A DNA stretch of 64,000 nucleotides from Fodinisporobacter ferrooxydans (GTDB taxonomy: Bacteria; Bacillota; Bacilli; Tumebacillales; MYW30-H2), in NCBI RefSeq assembly GCF_022818495.1, contig NZ_CP089291.1, positions 1 through 64,000 of the forward strand, written 5' to 3'. Positions within the stretch are counted from its first letter, which is position 1. Each line of letters starts with the position of its first letter. A model generated the notes under the pieces. It did no database searches, was not told where the DNA came from, and worked only from the letters and a program-made list of their open reading frames with translations. This document shows positions 26,231 to 35,276 of the stretch, in pieces. A program made the translations under genes and the position numbers.

Positions 26231-27682
26231 ATGTCCGACTTTCCGTTAAAACGTATCGCCATCTATTGCCGGGTGTCCACGGATGAACAAGCAAAAGAGG
26301 GTGTTTCATTAGAAGAACAACGGACTCGGTTGCAGGCGTACTGCCGGGCGATGGGATGGACTGTCGAAATTGTGGAATTTATCGATGATGGGTATTCTGC
26401 CAAAAACCTGAATCGGCCTGCCCTAAACTCCCTTTTGCAACAGATCAAGAATGGCGATATTGCAAAGTTAATGGTTACGAAATTGGACCGTTTAAGCAGG
26501 CGGCTATTGGATCTGCTGCAACTGATCGAGCTATTCCATCAATACTCTGTTTCGTTTATATCGACAAGCGAATCCTTTGATACGGATACACCATCGGGCC
26601 GTCTGACTCTCCAAGTCCTGGGAGCGGTGGCGGAATTTGAGCGGGAACGAATTCGCGAACGTGTATTTGATAATATGCTTCATGCAGCCAAAACAGGAAA
26701 ATGGCTGACACAGCACCCCTATGGGTATCGATTGGACGAAAAAAAATTGGTGATTTTTGAACCGGAAGCTGAAATCGTCAAACGTATATTCCATATGTTT
26801 GTGAATGAAGGACTCGGTTACTATAGCATTGCAAAAAAACTAAATGAAGAAGGGATACCCTCCCGGCAAAATAAAGAATGGTCGCTGCGATCTGTAAAAC
26901 TTATGCTTGCAAACCCGGTTTACATAGGCACGCTTGCATGGAATCGGATCGATTCAAGCAAAAAGAAAAGAGAAAGTAAAGATGAAAACGAATGGATCGT
27001 GATTCCAAACGCTCATCCGGCCATTATCGACCAAGACACATGGGATATCGTTCAAGAGCGAATGAATAAACCACAGGTACCCTCAAGAGCAAAAACAAGT
27101 CCTCATATACTTGGCGGGCTTCTAAAATGCGGAAAATGCGGAGCCTCCATGAGCATCGATTGGTCCGGCTGGCCAAAGCGCCATCGCGTCTATCGCTGTT
27201 CTGCCTATAAAAACAAGGGAACCTGTGACAGTAAACCATATCGGGCCGATGATGTAGAAACGTGGTTCAAAAAAGGAATCATGGAGTTAATCGATTCGAT
27301 TGATACTACATGCCATGAAGTAACCATTCAGAAGGTACAAAAAGAAAACAAAGAAAAAATCGAGCAAAAAATGAAACACGCGAAAGAGAGATATTCCCGA
27401 CAGGTAGAGGCGTATACTGCAGGGCTGATTGAATTGAATGATTTGGCGAAGGAAAAAGAAAAAATGGAACAAAGTATACTCGAAGCACAAAAAAGGATGG
27501 AAACAAACGATTCGAGCCATGCATATTCCGAGTTGGAAACGAAGCTGAATACACAAGAGATGACCATATTGGAAAGTTTTGCTATTTTGCCGATAGAAGA
27601 AGCAAAAGCCCGATTGCGGTTGATCGTCGACAAAGTGGTATTACATGGGGAGGAGAATTTGGAACTTGTTATTGCGATATGA
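26231..27682 (+). CDS. Large serine recombinase, SpoIVCA/SprA-like
   Basis: A 483-residue large serine recombinase. The resolvase domain spans about 8-150, with the nucleophile Ser16 in YCRVSTDEQ and the catalytic arginines and aspartate in KLDRLSR (84-90). The Recombinase domain follows (about 160-275). A zinc ribbon carries Cys300, Cys303, Cys323 and Cys332, and a coiled coil spans about 360-440. Such enzymes perform directional attP x attB recombination; SpoIVCA and SprA excise elements from sporulation genes. The start is ATG 26231, with GGAGG upstream. It is the obvious candidate to act on the two 21-bp repeats in spoVR, although it lies about 9.8 and 8.5 kb from the ends. Confidence 0.93.
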   Translation: MSDFPLKRIAIYCRVSTDEQAKEGVSLEEQRTRLQAYCRAMGWTVEIVEFIDDGYSAKNLNRPALNSLLQQIKNGDIAKLMVTKLDRLSRRLLDLLQLIELFHQYSVSFISTSESFDTDTPSGRLTLQVLGAVAEFERERIRERVFDNMLHAAKTGKWLTQHPYGYRLDEKKLVIFEPEAEIVKRIFHMFVNEGLGYYSIAKKLNEEGIPSRQNKEWSLRSVKLMLANPVYIGTLAWNRIDSSKKKRESKDENEWIVIPNAHPAIIDQDTWDIVQERMNKPQVPSRAKTSPHILGGLLKCGKCGASMSIDWSGWPKRHRVYRCSAYKNKGTCDSKPYRADDVETWFKKGIMELIDSIDTTCHEVTIQKVQKENKEKIEQKMKHAKERYSRQVEAYTAGLIELNDLAKEKEKMEQSILEAQKRMETNDSSHAYSELETKLNTQEMTILESFAILPIEEAKARLRLIVDKVVLHGEENLELVIAI

Positions 27683-27735
27683 AACATATGAAGTCCTTTT
27701 TTATTAGCAAATCCATGTATGAAAGCAAATCTTCT

Positions 27736-27780
27736 AACAAATAGTCCGTATTTCCTTTTTGTGAATACGGACTATTTGTT
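27736..27780. terminator. 17-bp perfect stem-loop downstream of the recombinase
   Basis: AACAAATAGTCCGTATT pairs perfectly with AATACGGACTATTTGTT around 11 bases. There is no good T run on either side, so it may be a regulatory or protein-binding site rather than a terminator. Confidence 0.45.
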
Positions 27781-27860
27781 GCGAATTCAATGCAATGCTA
27801 AGAGGCGACTTTTTGAGACAACCGATGAAGTGTGGCAGTTCTCTTACAATAGTCCTTATT

Positions 27861-27892
27861 ACTAGTACATCATCGAAAATGAACTAGTACAT
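27861..27892. repeat. Direct repeats ACTAGTACAT
   Basis: Two copies of ACTAGTACAT start 22 bp apart (27861-27870 and 27883-27892), about two helical turns. They lie upstream of the replication-relaxation-type gene and could be operator half-sites. Confidence 0.4.
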
Positions 27893-28077
27893 GACAACTA
27901 TCAATTTAGATGTATTTACTCAACAATACACAAAAATTACAGCATAAAATAACTAGTAAAAACTTCCTATCCATGTAAAATGCTTGAACTGAAACACTTT
28001 GAAAAGATGAAAATCCGCAAACTCAACTATGTAAATTACAGCATGCGGGGAATTTCAAAGTAAGGAAGTGACTCGTT

Positions 28078-28620
28078 ATGTTAGCACGTGATCAATCCAT
28101 TTTACATTACCTGAATGCATTCCGGGTATTAAGCCGCGATCAGATTGCAACACTCGTATGTAATGACGTAAAAAATCCAGCATATATCGCGAGCAGAGTT
28201 TGCAAACGCTTGGGGAGAGATGGCCATTTGACAATCTTGGCACAAGAAAAAGGAAAACAAAATTTGTATATGCCAAAACCCCCGCTCATTCATCCGCGCT
28301 CCATACGTGTGAATCATTTTCTGGCCATCGCTGATTTGTATATAAAATTAGACAAACCACAGGTATTTGATGTCGAACCGGCTTATTTTCAGCATGGCTA
28401 TCGGCCGGATGTGTATGCCATCATCGACGGCATTCCTGTATGTATTGAAGTCCAACTCAGTCGTATATCCAAGAAAAAGATGCAGGATAAAGCGAATCGG
28501 TTCATTCAGTCGTATTATCATAGCGAACATAAAGCAAAAACCTTATGGATTTATTCATCCATTCATTACGATGTCAAATTATTTGGTACGTTTCGAATTA
28601 AAAACGGATTAGAATGGTAA
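28078..28620 (+). CDS. Replication-relaxation family protein
   Basis: A 180-residue protein. The N-terminal winged helix (HYLNAFRVLSRDQIATLVC...SRVCKRLGRDGHL) and the C-terminal RPDVYAIIDGIPVCIEVQ segment followed by a basic helix fit the replication-relaxation family found on plasmids, conjugative elements and phages. The acidic/glutamate pattern of that segment resembles a PD-(D/E)xK nuclease core, which is an inference. ATG 28078 follows GTAAGGAAGTG. It is the only other clearly element-type gene besides the recombinase. Confidence 0.72.
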   Translation: MLARDQSILHYLNAFRVLSRDQIATLVCNDVKNPAYIASRVCKRLGRDGHLTILAQEKGKQNLYMPKPPLIHPRSIRVNHFLAIADLYIKLDKPQVFDVEPAYFQHGYRPDVYAIIDGIPVCIEVQLSRISKKKMQDKANRFIQSYYHSEHKAKTLWIYSSIHYDVKLFGTFRIKNGLEW

Positions 28621-28718
28621 ACCCATTTTCTAAAAATTTTAGGCTTCTGTACGTGTCATTTTCTTGATTTGTTTCATTTACTAATCATGTAAGACTTCCC
28701 TTTAAAACACGGCATTCA

Positions 28719-28749
28719 GCTTCCTTCTATGCAAGGAAGCCTTTTTTTT
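28719..28749 (+). terminator. Terminator after the replication-relaxation gene
   Basis: GCTTCCTT pairs with AAGGAAGC around six bases and is followed by CTTTTTTTT. Confidence 0.85.
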
Positions 28750-28836
28750 AATTTTTTCAGTAGGCTTTTTCACATAACGGACGGCTCGTTTGAATGGCTC
28801 ATAACAGATGGTTTTTGTTAGATGATTTGTTTTCAG

Positions 28837-29964
28837 TTATATTAATGAAATGTAAAGTTCCAATATCTTTTGCGAGACTTGGCAGCTGTTAAAATTATTT
28901 TTAACATACTCCCTGCCATGTTCCCCCAATGATTTTCTCTCTTCGGAGTCTAAAAGTACGGTTGCTAAAGAAACGGCCAACGAAACCTCTGTTACTTCGC
29001 GATCTGCTTTATGATCTCCAAAATAACACTGCCACGCTTGCGTGTAGTTAGATGGTTTGACCAGACCAAATAGCCCACGACCGCCAGCTGCAATAACTGG
29101 GCATTTACATGCCATGGCTTCAAGAGCAACCCGTCCCGTTCCTACGACACAATTGCTTATTGAATAAAGTGGGGCCATATCAAATTGTATACCCAGTGCA
29201 TGAATGAACTCAGTTCCCGCTTCCCCATGAATACGGTCGACAACTTGTTTGATTTCTTTAAAACCGATCCCATCGCCTGCAATTAAAACTCTTAAATCCG
29301 GCATCTGCTCTCTCTGAAGATATTTGCAAGCGTGCAACATTCGAATACAAATGTCCGCTTTTTCCCACGCAAGTCTTCCAGCATATAAAACTACAGGTTC
29401 GTTTTTTGAAATGTTATAAGTTTCTCGAATGTCTTTATTTAAAATAGGTTTGTATAATTCGGTATCAATACAATTCGGAATAATTATAGAGGAAATATCT
29501 TTGCTTTTCAGCCAATCAAAGGTAGGTAGACTTACACTGATTACTCTCGTCGTATTTTTAAGGATGGATTTTAAAACATCTTTATCATAATAAGTGCCGT
29601 GTACTGTGAAAACTAAAGGAATTCCCAGTTTCTTTGAGATAGAAACTACAAATCGTGCCGACGTTGTTTGATGTGCATGAATAACATTGATATTTTCTTT
29701 TTCGATTATATTCTGTAATTCTTTACTAATAGTTAGCCACTTGGATGGCGTAACAGAGATCGATATCGGGAAATCTATTAAATATATGGAACATCCGATA
29801 TTTACAAAGCTGTCATACAGGGGACCATGTTTCCCGACAATTACAACATGGACGCCTGTTTTCATTAATTCACGTGCAACAGTCAGCACCTGTGTTTCCG
29901 TCCCCCCAACAAAGAAACCGTCCAAAACAATTAACAATCGAATTTTGCAATCCGGCCTTGTCAT
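28837..29964 (-). CDS. GT4-type glycosyltransferase
   Basis: A glycosyltransferase of about 375 residues with a GT-B fold. The N-terminal domain has LDGFFVGGTETQVLTVARELM and the VIHAHQTTSARFV segment. The C-terminal domain has VVLYAGRLAWEKAD, and FGLVKPSNY after VGTGRVALEAMACKCPVIAA, the donor-binding region. I prefer the start at 29964 (MTRPDCKIRLLIV) to the upstream in-frame ATG 30006. It is a clear paralogue of the gene at 31904, which faces it from the other side of two GT2 genes. A polysaccharide or glycoprotein substrate is likely but unknown. Confidence 0.85.
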   Translation of the reverse strand: MTRPDCKIRLLIVLDGFFVGGTETQVLTVARELMKTGVHVVIVGKHGPLYDSFVNIGCSIYLIDFPISISVTPSKWLTISKELQNIIEKENINVIHAHQTTSARFVVSISKKLGIPLVFTVHGTYYDKDVLKSILKNTTRVISVSLPTFDWLKSKDISSIIIPNCIDTELYKPILNKDIRETYNISKNEPVVLYAGRLAWEKADICIRMLHACKYLQREQMPDLRVLIAGDGIGFKEIKQVVDRIHGEAGTEFIHALGIQFDMAPLYSISNCVVGTGRVALEAMACKCPVIAAGGRGLFGLVKPSNYTQAWQCYFGDHKADREVTEVSLAVSLATVLLDSEERKSLGEHGREYVKNNFNSCQVSQKILELYISLI

Positions 29965-30058
29965 TATTATTGTATTATAAAGATTCACTAAACCCACCTC
30001 ATGCATACTGAGTTATTTTTCGAATGTAAATTTATAGAATGGATTAACCGTGATATTT

Positions 30059-30745
30059 TTAAGATCGTTGCAAATTATGATTTCGATAATAATAAAGAGT
30101 AACGGGTATATTATCGACTTCTACGCCATTCGCTATATATCTGCAAATGAATTCCCAATCCTCCGCTCCAATCACTTTATTTGAAAAGCCGCCAAGTTCG
30201 TCGAAAACAGATCCTCTGAAAAGCATGGTGCCTACACTGACACAATGGCCACCCAATGCATAGGTATTTCGAATATTATCGACTCCGTATGCCAGCCAAA
30301 AAGATGCCTCTTGTTTTTGGTCAAAAAGACCTTCATTAAACGACGCATAATTGCTGCCAACCGCACCAATTTCAGGATGTTCTTGAAGATACTCTACCTG
30401 TCTTTGAATGCGTTCAGGATGGGAAATATCATCCATATCATGAATTGCGATAAATTCACCCCTCGATAGGAAGAATCCGGTTGTCACTGTACCGGAGCAC
30501 CCTACATTACGGGGGAGCTCAACAAATATTAGTCGTTCCGGATCTATTTGATTTTGATAAGATTTAATCAGTTCCTTGACTTGTTGAACACTGTTATCAG
30601 TCGATTTATCGTCAATTATAATAATCTCATTGTTGCGATACGTTTGGTTTATTAAAGAATGGAGGCATTCTTTCACATACTGCCCGTTATTAAAACAGGT
30701 TACGATCACACTAACCAATCCGGATTGTCTTTCGAAAGACATCAT
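30059..30745 (-). CDS. GT2-type glycosyltransferase
   Basis: A 228-residue GT-A glycosyltransferase. SVIVTCFNNGQYVKECLHSL and EIIIIDDKSTDNS mark the nucleotide-binding half, and AIHDMDDISHPERI carries the DXD-type metal motif. It lacks a transmembrane anchor. It is paralogous to its neighbour at 30791-31498, and the two form a tandem duplication. It starts behind AAGGGGTG. Confidence 0.87.
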   Translation of the reverse strand: MMSFERQSGLVSVIVTCFNNGQYVKECLHSLINQTYRNNEIIIIDDKSTDNSVQQVKELIKSYQNQIDPERLIFVELPRNVGCSGTVTTGFFLSRGEFIAIHDMDDISHPERIQRQVEYLQEHPEIGAVGSNYASFNEGLFDQKQEASFWLAYGVDNIRNTYALGGHCVSVGTMLFRGSVFDELGGFSNKVIGAEDWEFICRYIANGVEVDNIPVTLYYYRNHNLQRS

Positions 30746-30790
30746 TCAACACCCCTTCAACAACAGCATAGGATTCAGATTTTACGGATT

Positions 30791-31498
30791 TCACCAAACA
30801 TCTGCCCATTTGTTTTCATGGGTGTTGCCTCCTTTACTTCTGCGATAATAAAGAATATCTTGAATATTTACAGCGTTTATATTTTCTAACACTACACATC
30901 GAAAGATAAATTCATAAACCGGAGTTTCCAGCATACTTCTATTTAATCCGCCCAATCGATCAAATAAGTTTCCACGTAACATTACACTCCCTGCACAAAT
31001 GCAATGATTTCCAAACGAAAAAGATTCGAAGATGTCCTCACTTCCATACTGTAATGATGTAGCCATCGTTTGTTTCTCAAAACATCCATCTTCAAAAAAT
31101 GTGTAATTGGTTCCGAGTAATTGTACATCCGGATTTCCTTGTAAATACTCTACCTGTTTTTGCATTCGTTCTGGGTGAGAAATATCGTCCGGATGGTGTA
31201 AGGCAATAAACTCACCTCGTGCCAAAAAGAAACCGATTGTAATAATGCCGGTTTCCTTGATAGTACGTGGAATTGAACAATGAATAATACGGTTTGTTCC
31301 AAGCATTGATTCTGTACGACTTCTCCACTTTAAAACAATCGAGTTTGTTTTATCCACTGAAGCATCATCGACTACGATTATTTCGATGTTTTTATAATTT
31401 TGCTTGATAAGGCTGTCAAGGCAATCCTCAATATGTGCAGAATTGTTATTGCTAGGAATGATAATACTGACTAATCCGGGTTCTCTAGAATAAGACAT
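30791..31498 (-). CDS. GT2-type glycosyltransferase, diverged paralogue
   Basis: A 235-residue GT-A protein with the same layout as its neighbour (SIIIPSNNNSAHIEDCLDSL, EIIVVDDASVDKT). The metal motif region is ALHHPDDISHPERM. The catalytic region reads MLETPVYEFIFR where the neighbour has VIGAEDWEFICR, so the conserved ED pair near the active site is missing. This suggests altered or lost activity. Confidence 0.83.
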   Translation of the reverse strand: MSYSREPGLVSIIIPSNNNSAHIEDCLDSLIKQNYKNIEIIVVDDASVDKTNSIVLKWRSRTESMLGTNRIIHCSIPRTIKETGIITIGFFLARGEFIALHHPDDISHPERMQKQVEYLQGNPDVQLLGTNYTFFEDGCFEKQTMATSLQYGSEDIFESFSFGNHCICAGSVMLRGNLFDRLGGLNRSMLETPVYEFIFRCVVLENINAVNIQDILYYRRSKGGNTHENKWADVW

Positions 31499-31903
31499 GG
31501 AGTCACTCTCCTGTTATTTCCAAAATTCCATTAAGATATCGTATGAGTATTACAAATCAACCGTTCTGATACAATAGTGGAAAAATCTTATATAGTAGAT
31601 GAATACTGTACAATCGTTTAACACATAATTCTCCCTCTGCTCATAAGTATGTTAAAAGAAAAAATGAGTGGATTTGTTGCTATGAATGATATATTGAGGA
31701 TGTCTGCTTATCCAGATGATGGATGTGAATTTGAGGAGTTCCATTAATAACTTAAATTTTTCCAGCGAGCAGAAGTTTAAATTGCGCTACTTTTTATACG
31801 AAAATAACATTTTCATATCATGTGGTGGCCATAAGGCCATGTTGGTTTTTAAACATCCTCTTAAAGACATGTCAGGTTTAAGGAAGTTATAGAGGTGAAT
31901 CCT
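31499..31903. other. Intergenic region between divergent glycosyltransferase genes
   Basis: About 400 bp, AT-rich, holding the two divergent promoters. A TGGCC/GGCCA hairpin lies near 31826. A 27-codon frame from 31664 lacks a ribosome site. Nothing else stands out. Confidence 0.4.
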
Positions 31904-33067
31904 ATGGCAGTTTACCGTCCCCGTGTCCTTATGGTTTTGGACGAATTATGTGTTGGCGGAACAGAAACCCATGTATTATCAATCACTCGTGAACTTATGA
32001 AAAACGATATACATGTTGTAGTTTGCGCTGCCGAAGGAGACATGCTAAATGATTTTTTGCAAGTTGGATGCCCCGTTTATTTGATAAATTTCTTGAATAA
32101 AAATAAAGCGGTAGAAGAAAGCACGACTGATGCGGGTCATATGGAAGATAGTATGATCGAAATGATTAAGGAAATCATTCAAAAGGAACATGTTAATTTA
32201 ATCCACGCACATCAAAAACCTTCCGGGTTGTTCGTATGTAAGGTTGCCAAACTATTGGGAATCCCATTCATTTTGACTGTTCATGGTTTGTATTACAGTG
32301 AGTCTACTTTATCTTCCTTTACCCAATATGGCGCCACTACTATTGCAGTAAGTCCTCCTGTGCAAAAAAAGCTAAAATCACATAACATTGAATCTATTCT
32401 CATTCCCAATGGAATTGACACGTCAATTTTTCATCCAAATAAGGATATCAATTCTTTACGGAGGAGTTTAGGTATATCTAAAAAATCTCCGATTGTTGTT
32501 TATGTGGGAAGGCTGACGTCGAAAAAAGCGGCAATTTGTAAAAAAGTCATTAAAGCTTGTCGCGCACTAAGAAAAAAAGAACTAAAATCTCTGCAATTAA
32601 TCATAGCAGGTAATGGAGTAAATTATAATGAACTTGAAAATTATGTAAGACAAACAGAACTTAAAACAAAGAGCCACTTTATTCACATAATTGGATTGCA
32701 GAAAGATATGAGTTCTATATATTCTGCCGCTGATTGTATTATAGGAACAGGTCGCGTGGCATTAGAAGCAATGGCGTGTGAACGGCCTGTGATCGCAATC
32801 GGAACGAAAGGTTTTATGGGATTGGTTATACCTAGGCATTTTGAAAAAGCCTGGCAGCAGTATTTTGGAGATCATGCCGCCGACTTCCCATGTTTAACTC
32901 ATTTCATTCAACAAGCTCTCATAAATGTTTTATCTGTTTCCAATAGCATGAGTATATTTTACGGTATTAAAAACAGAGAATTTATAAAGGAGAAATTTAA
33001 CATAATACAAGTTGCAAAACAAACAATTGATGTTTATACCAGTGTTCTTGAACGTTTTCAAATATAA
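31904..33067 (+). CDS. GT4-type glycosyltransferase
   Basis: A 387-residue GT-B glycosyltransferase. It carries LDELCVGGTETHVLSITRELM, LIHAHQKPSGLFVCKVAKLL, VVYVGRLTSKKA and GTGRVALEAMACERPVIAI, each matching the GT4 gene at 28837 on the opposite strand. ATG 31904 follows GAGGTG by six bases; the in-frame GTG at 31895 is part of that ribosome site. Together the four genes look like a duplicated surface-glycan unit. Confidence 0.87.
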   Translation: MAVYRPRVLMVLDELCVGGTETHVLSITRELMKNDIHVVVCAAEGDMLNDFLQVGCPVYLINFLNKNKAVEESTTDAGHMEDSMIEMIKEIIQKEHVNLIHAHQKPSGLFVCKVAKLLGIPFILTVHGLYYSESTLSSFTQYGATTIAVSPPVQKKLKSHNIESILIPNGIDTSIFHPNKDINSLRRSLGISKKSPIVVYVGRLTSKKAAICKKVIKACRALRKKELKSLQLIIAGNGVNYNELENYVRQTELKTKSHFIHIIGLQKDMSSIYSAADCIIGTGRVALEAMACERPVIAIGTKGFMGLVIPRHFEKAWQQYFGDHAADFPCLTHFIQQALINVLSVSNSMSIFYGIKNREFIKEKFNIIQVAKQTIDVYTSVLERFQI

Positions 33068-33168
33068 CTTGCATCTTCTCATCTCACTAAAAAACTGTGT
33101 GTGAGCATTCCCATATCTTTCAATCAGACGGGCCACCCACCCAATTCCACAGTCACTCCACTATACTG

Positions 33169-33210
33169 ACAAGGTATACATGCATGTATACATCATGCCG
33201 TATACCTTGT
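33169..33210. repeat. Nested palindromes between convergent genes
   Basis: A perfect 11-bp inverted repeat (ACAAGGTATAC 33169-33179 and GTATACCTTGT 33200-33210) encloses and overlaps an 18-bp perfect palindrome GTATACATGCATGTATAC (33174-33191). There is no T tract, so a protein-binding or cruciform-forming site is as likely as a terminator. Confidence 0.6.
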
Positions 33211-33266
33211 ACATCAAAACAATAGCGATTTCACAGGAATTTTTTTATCGTGTATCAGCTGGACAT

Positions 33267-35276
33267 TTATCCACTTGAGTCATGCAGTCGAAGGCGCTTG
33301 CCATTTTTCAAATCGGTTCGTTCCATGCTTATGATACAGGTCCACGTCGTTCCGTGTCTGATGCTGCTTTCCAGAATAGCGACCCCGTTGATCGATTGAC
33401 AGCGTTTGTGTATGGAGCGTAACCCAAAATGATGTTCTGTATCGACCTTCTCTATGTCAAACCCGCACCCATTATCCTGAATCCGAATGAGCAGTTGGGA
33501 TTGTGATCGCAAAAGCTGAACGTCTACCCGCGTGGCCTTGGCGTGTTTTCGAACATTCGTGAGCCCTTCTTGAATGATCCTTACAATTTCTGTTACAAGA
33601 TGATCATTCAGATCTTCGAACGTTCCTTGTGTTTGCAGATGCGTTGTAATTCCCGTTCTCCATTTCATTGCATTCAGCATGTCCTGAACGAGTGTCTGCA
33701 GTTCGCCGTGTAAAACATTCAAATTGTGTAATGTTTGCCGCAGTTCTAGATGGCTTTGGTCGAGCACTTCCGATATCTCGTTCAGTTTTCTCTTTAGTTC
33801 CGCAGGATTGTAAACATCAATCCGTTTGGCGACAAATTTCAGCTTCATATTCATATACGCCAAATCCTGCACCACCGTATCATGCAAGTCGCGAGCCAGC
33901 CGTTCCCGCTCTTTCAGCGTATACTCCAGCTCCTCGCTTCGTTTTTGCTCTTCCGACAATTTTTTGGTATCTGTGATGTCTCTGGCAACAACCAATGTCA
34001 ATGGATCCCCGTTAAAGTAAATCGCCACTGCGTTCACTTCAACATCTAGTACTTGACCATCCAGCCGAATCAACTTTTCCTCCAGGAAACCAATCGGTTT
34101 TTTTTCCTTCAAAACTTGTTCAAATCTTTTCCTGGCGATTTCCCGAAAATCCGGGTGTATAAACTTAAGTATTGGTGTACCTATAATATCGTCCGCACTT
34201 GCTGCGCCTAGAAGCTTTACGCCTGCACGATTGATATAGGTGAAAATGCCTTCTTTATGGAGCACAATTGCCTCAGGGGAAAGTTCAACAAGAAGACGGT
34301 ATCTTTCTTCACTCTCGATAAGTTTTTCTTGTGATTTTTTCCAATCGGTGATGTTTCTTATGATTGCTGCTATGGCAACAACGTTTCCTTTGTGATCTCG
34401 TACCGGGGATATCGTTGCGCTTACATGGATATAACTTCCATCTTTATGTTGTCCAATACCTTCAAACATGGATAGCCGTTCACCAGATATCACTTGCCGT
34501 TTAATTTCCTCATAGCAATTCATGAAATTTTTCGGAATAATAGGTATTTTATTCCCTATCGCTTCTTCGGCAGACCAACCGAATATAGATTCAAAAGCAT
34601 TGTTCACCTGTACGATATGTCCTTCAAGATCTACCATAACAATTGCATCTGCCGTGTTTTCGAAAAATGATGCCAGTTGCTCTTGTGTCGCTTTCAACTC
34701 TTCTTCTATTTTTTTTCGCTCTGTAATGTCAAAAGTAAATCCATGGATTTGATTGATGGTTCCCTGCATATCGGCTACCGGAATGATGGTGTTCATGATC
34801 CAACGAACTTCGCCAACCGGATCGAAAACACGATATTCAATCTGCTTTGACTTCCCGGTGATCAAGATTTCTCGTTCCATCTGATTTAAGTAGTCACGGT
34901 CATCCGGATGCGTGATTTCTTTCCAAAAATTCGGATTATTGTTGTAGTTCTTTCTAAGGAACTCCGATACTTTCCCTCCTGTTGAAATCAATATGGAATT
35001 TCGTCGAACATCACGAGACCAAATGGCGACATTTAAGCAATCGGCTGCATGTTCTAAAAGTTCCAGCGATTGTTCCGACTTTTTTTTATAAAATTGAGCG
35101 GTGTAATAGAATTTACAAAAAAACCAAACGATAAAACCTATAAAAATGATGTTTATTAAATCAGAAATGTCCATCCGTTCCATAATACACGGATACATAC
35201 TGAATCCAATAGACAGAATCAAAAAGATGAATAAATATACGACTTTGCAGTTCGCACCATTGATCTTATTTTTCAT
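33267..35276 (-). CDS. PAS-containing sensor histidine kinase (HisKA_3 type)
   Basis: A 669-residue kinase with two N-terminal membrane helices (about 10-30 and 37-58). Three PAS domains span roughly 70-190, 200-320 and 325-440, including the ITHPDDRDYLNQM and VQVNNAFESIFGWSAEEAIG segments. The HisKA_3 dimerization helix contains RLARDLHDTVVQDL, with the phospho-accepting histidine, and a HATPase_c domain ends the protein (IQDNGCGFD). It is related to the DegS/LiaS group. The gene start overlaps the response-regulator stop by 11 bp. The signal is unknown; PAS domains often bind haem, flavin or small ligands. Confidence 0.92.
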   Translation of the reverse strand: MKNKINGANCKVVYLFIFLILSIGFSMYPCIMERMDISDLINIIFIGFIVWFFCKFYYTAQFYKKKSEQSLELLEHAADCLNVAIWSRDVRRNSILISTGGKVSEFLRKNYNNNPNFWKEITHPDDRDYLNQMEREILITGKSKQIEYRVFDPVGEVRWIMNTIIPVADMQGTINQIHGFTFDITERKKIEEELKATQEQLASFFENTADAIVMVDLEGHIVQVNNAFESIFGWSAEEAIGNKIPIIPKNFMNCYEEIKRQVISGERLSMFEGIGQHKDGSYIHVSATISPVRDHKGNVVAIAAIIRNITDWKKSQEKLIESEERYRLLVELSPEAIVLHKEGIFTYINRAGVKLLGAASADDIIGTPILKFIHPDFREIARKRFEQVLKEKKPIGFLEEKLIRLDGQVLDVEVNAVAIYFNGDPLTLVVARDITDTKKLSEEQKRSEELEYTLKERERLARDLHDTVVQDLAYMNMKLKFVAKRIDVYNPAELKRKLNEISEVLDQSHLELRQTLHNLNVLHGELQTLVQDMLNAMKWRTGITTHLQTQGTFEDLNDHLVTEIVRIIQEGLTNVRKHAKATRVDVQLLRSQSQLLIRIQDNGCGFDIEKVDTEHHFGLRSIHKRCQSINGVAILESSIRHGTTWTCIISMERTDLKNGKRLRLHDSSG

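Larger units (their letters stand above)
27683..28077. other. Intergenic region after the recombinase
   Basis: About 395 bp with no gene. It holds a 17-bp perfect stem-loop (27736-27780) and direct repeats of ACTAGTACAT (27861 and 27883), with a further AACTAGTA near 27950. The end of the region provides the ribosome site of the next gene. Confidence 0.5.
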
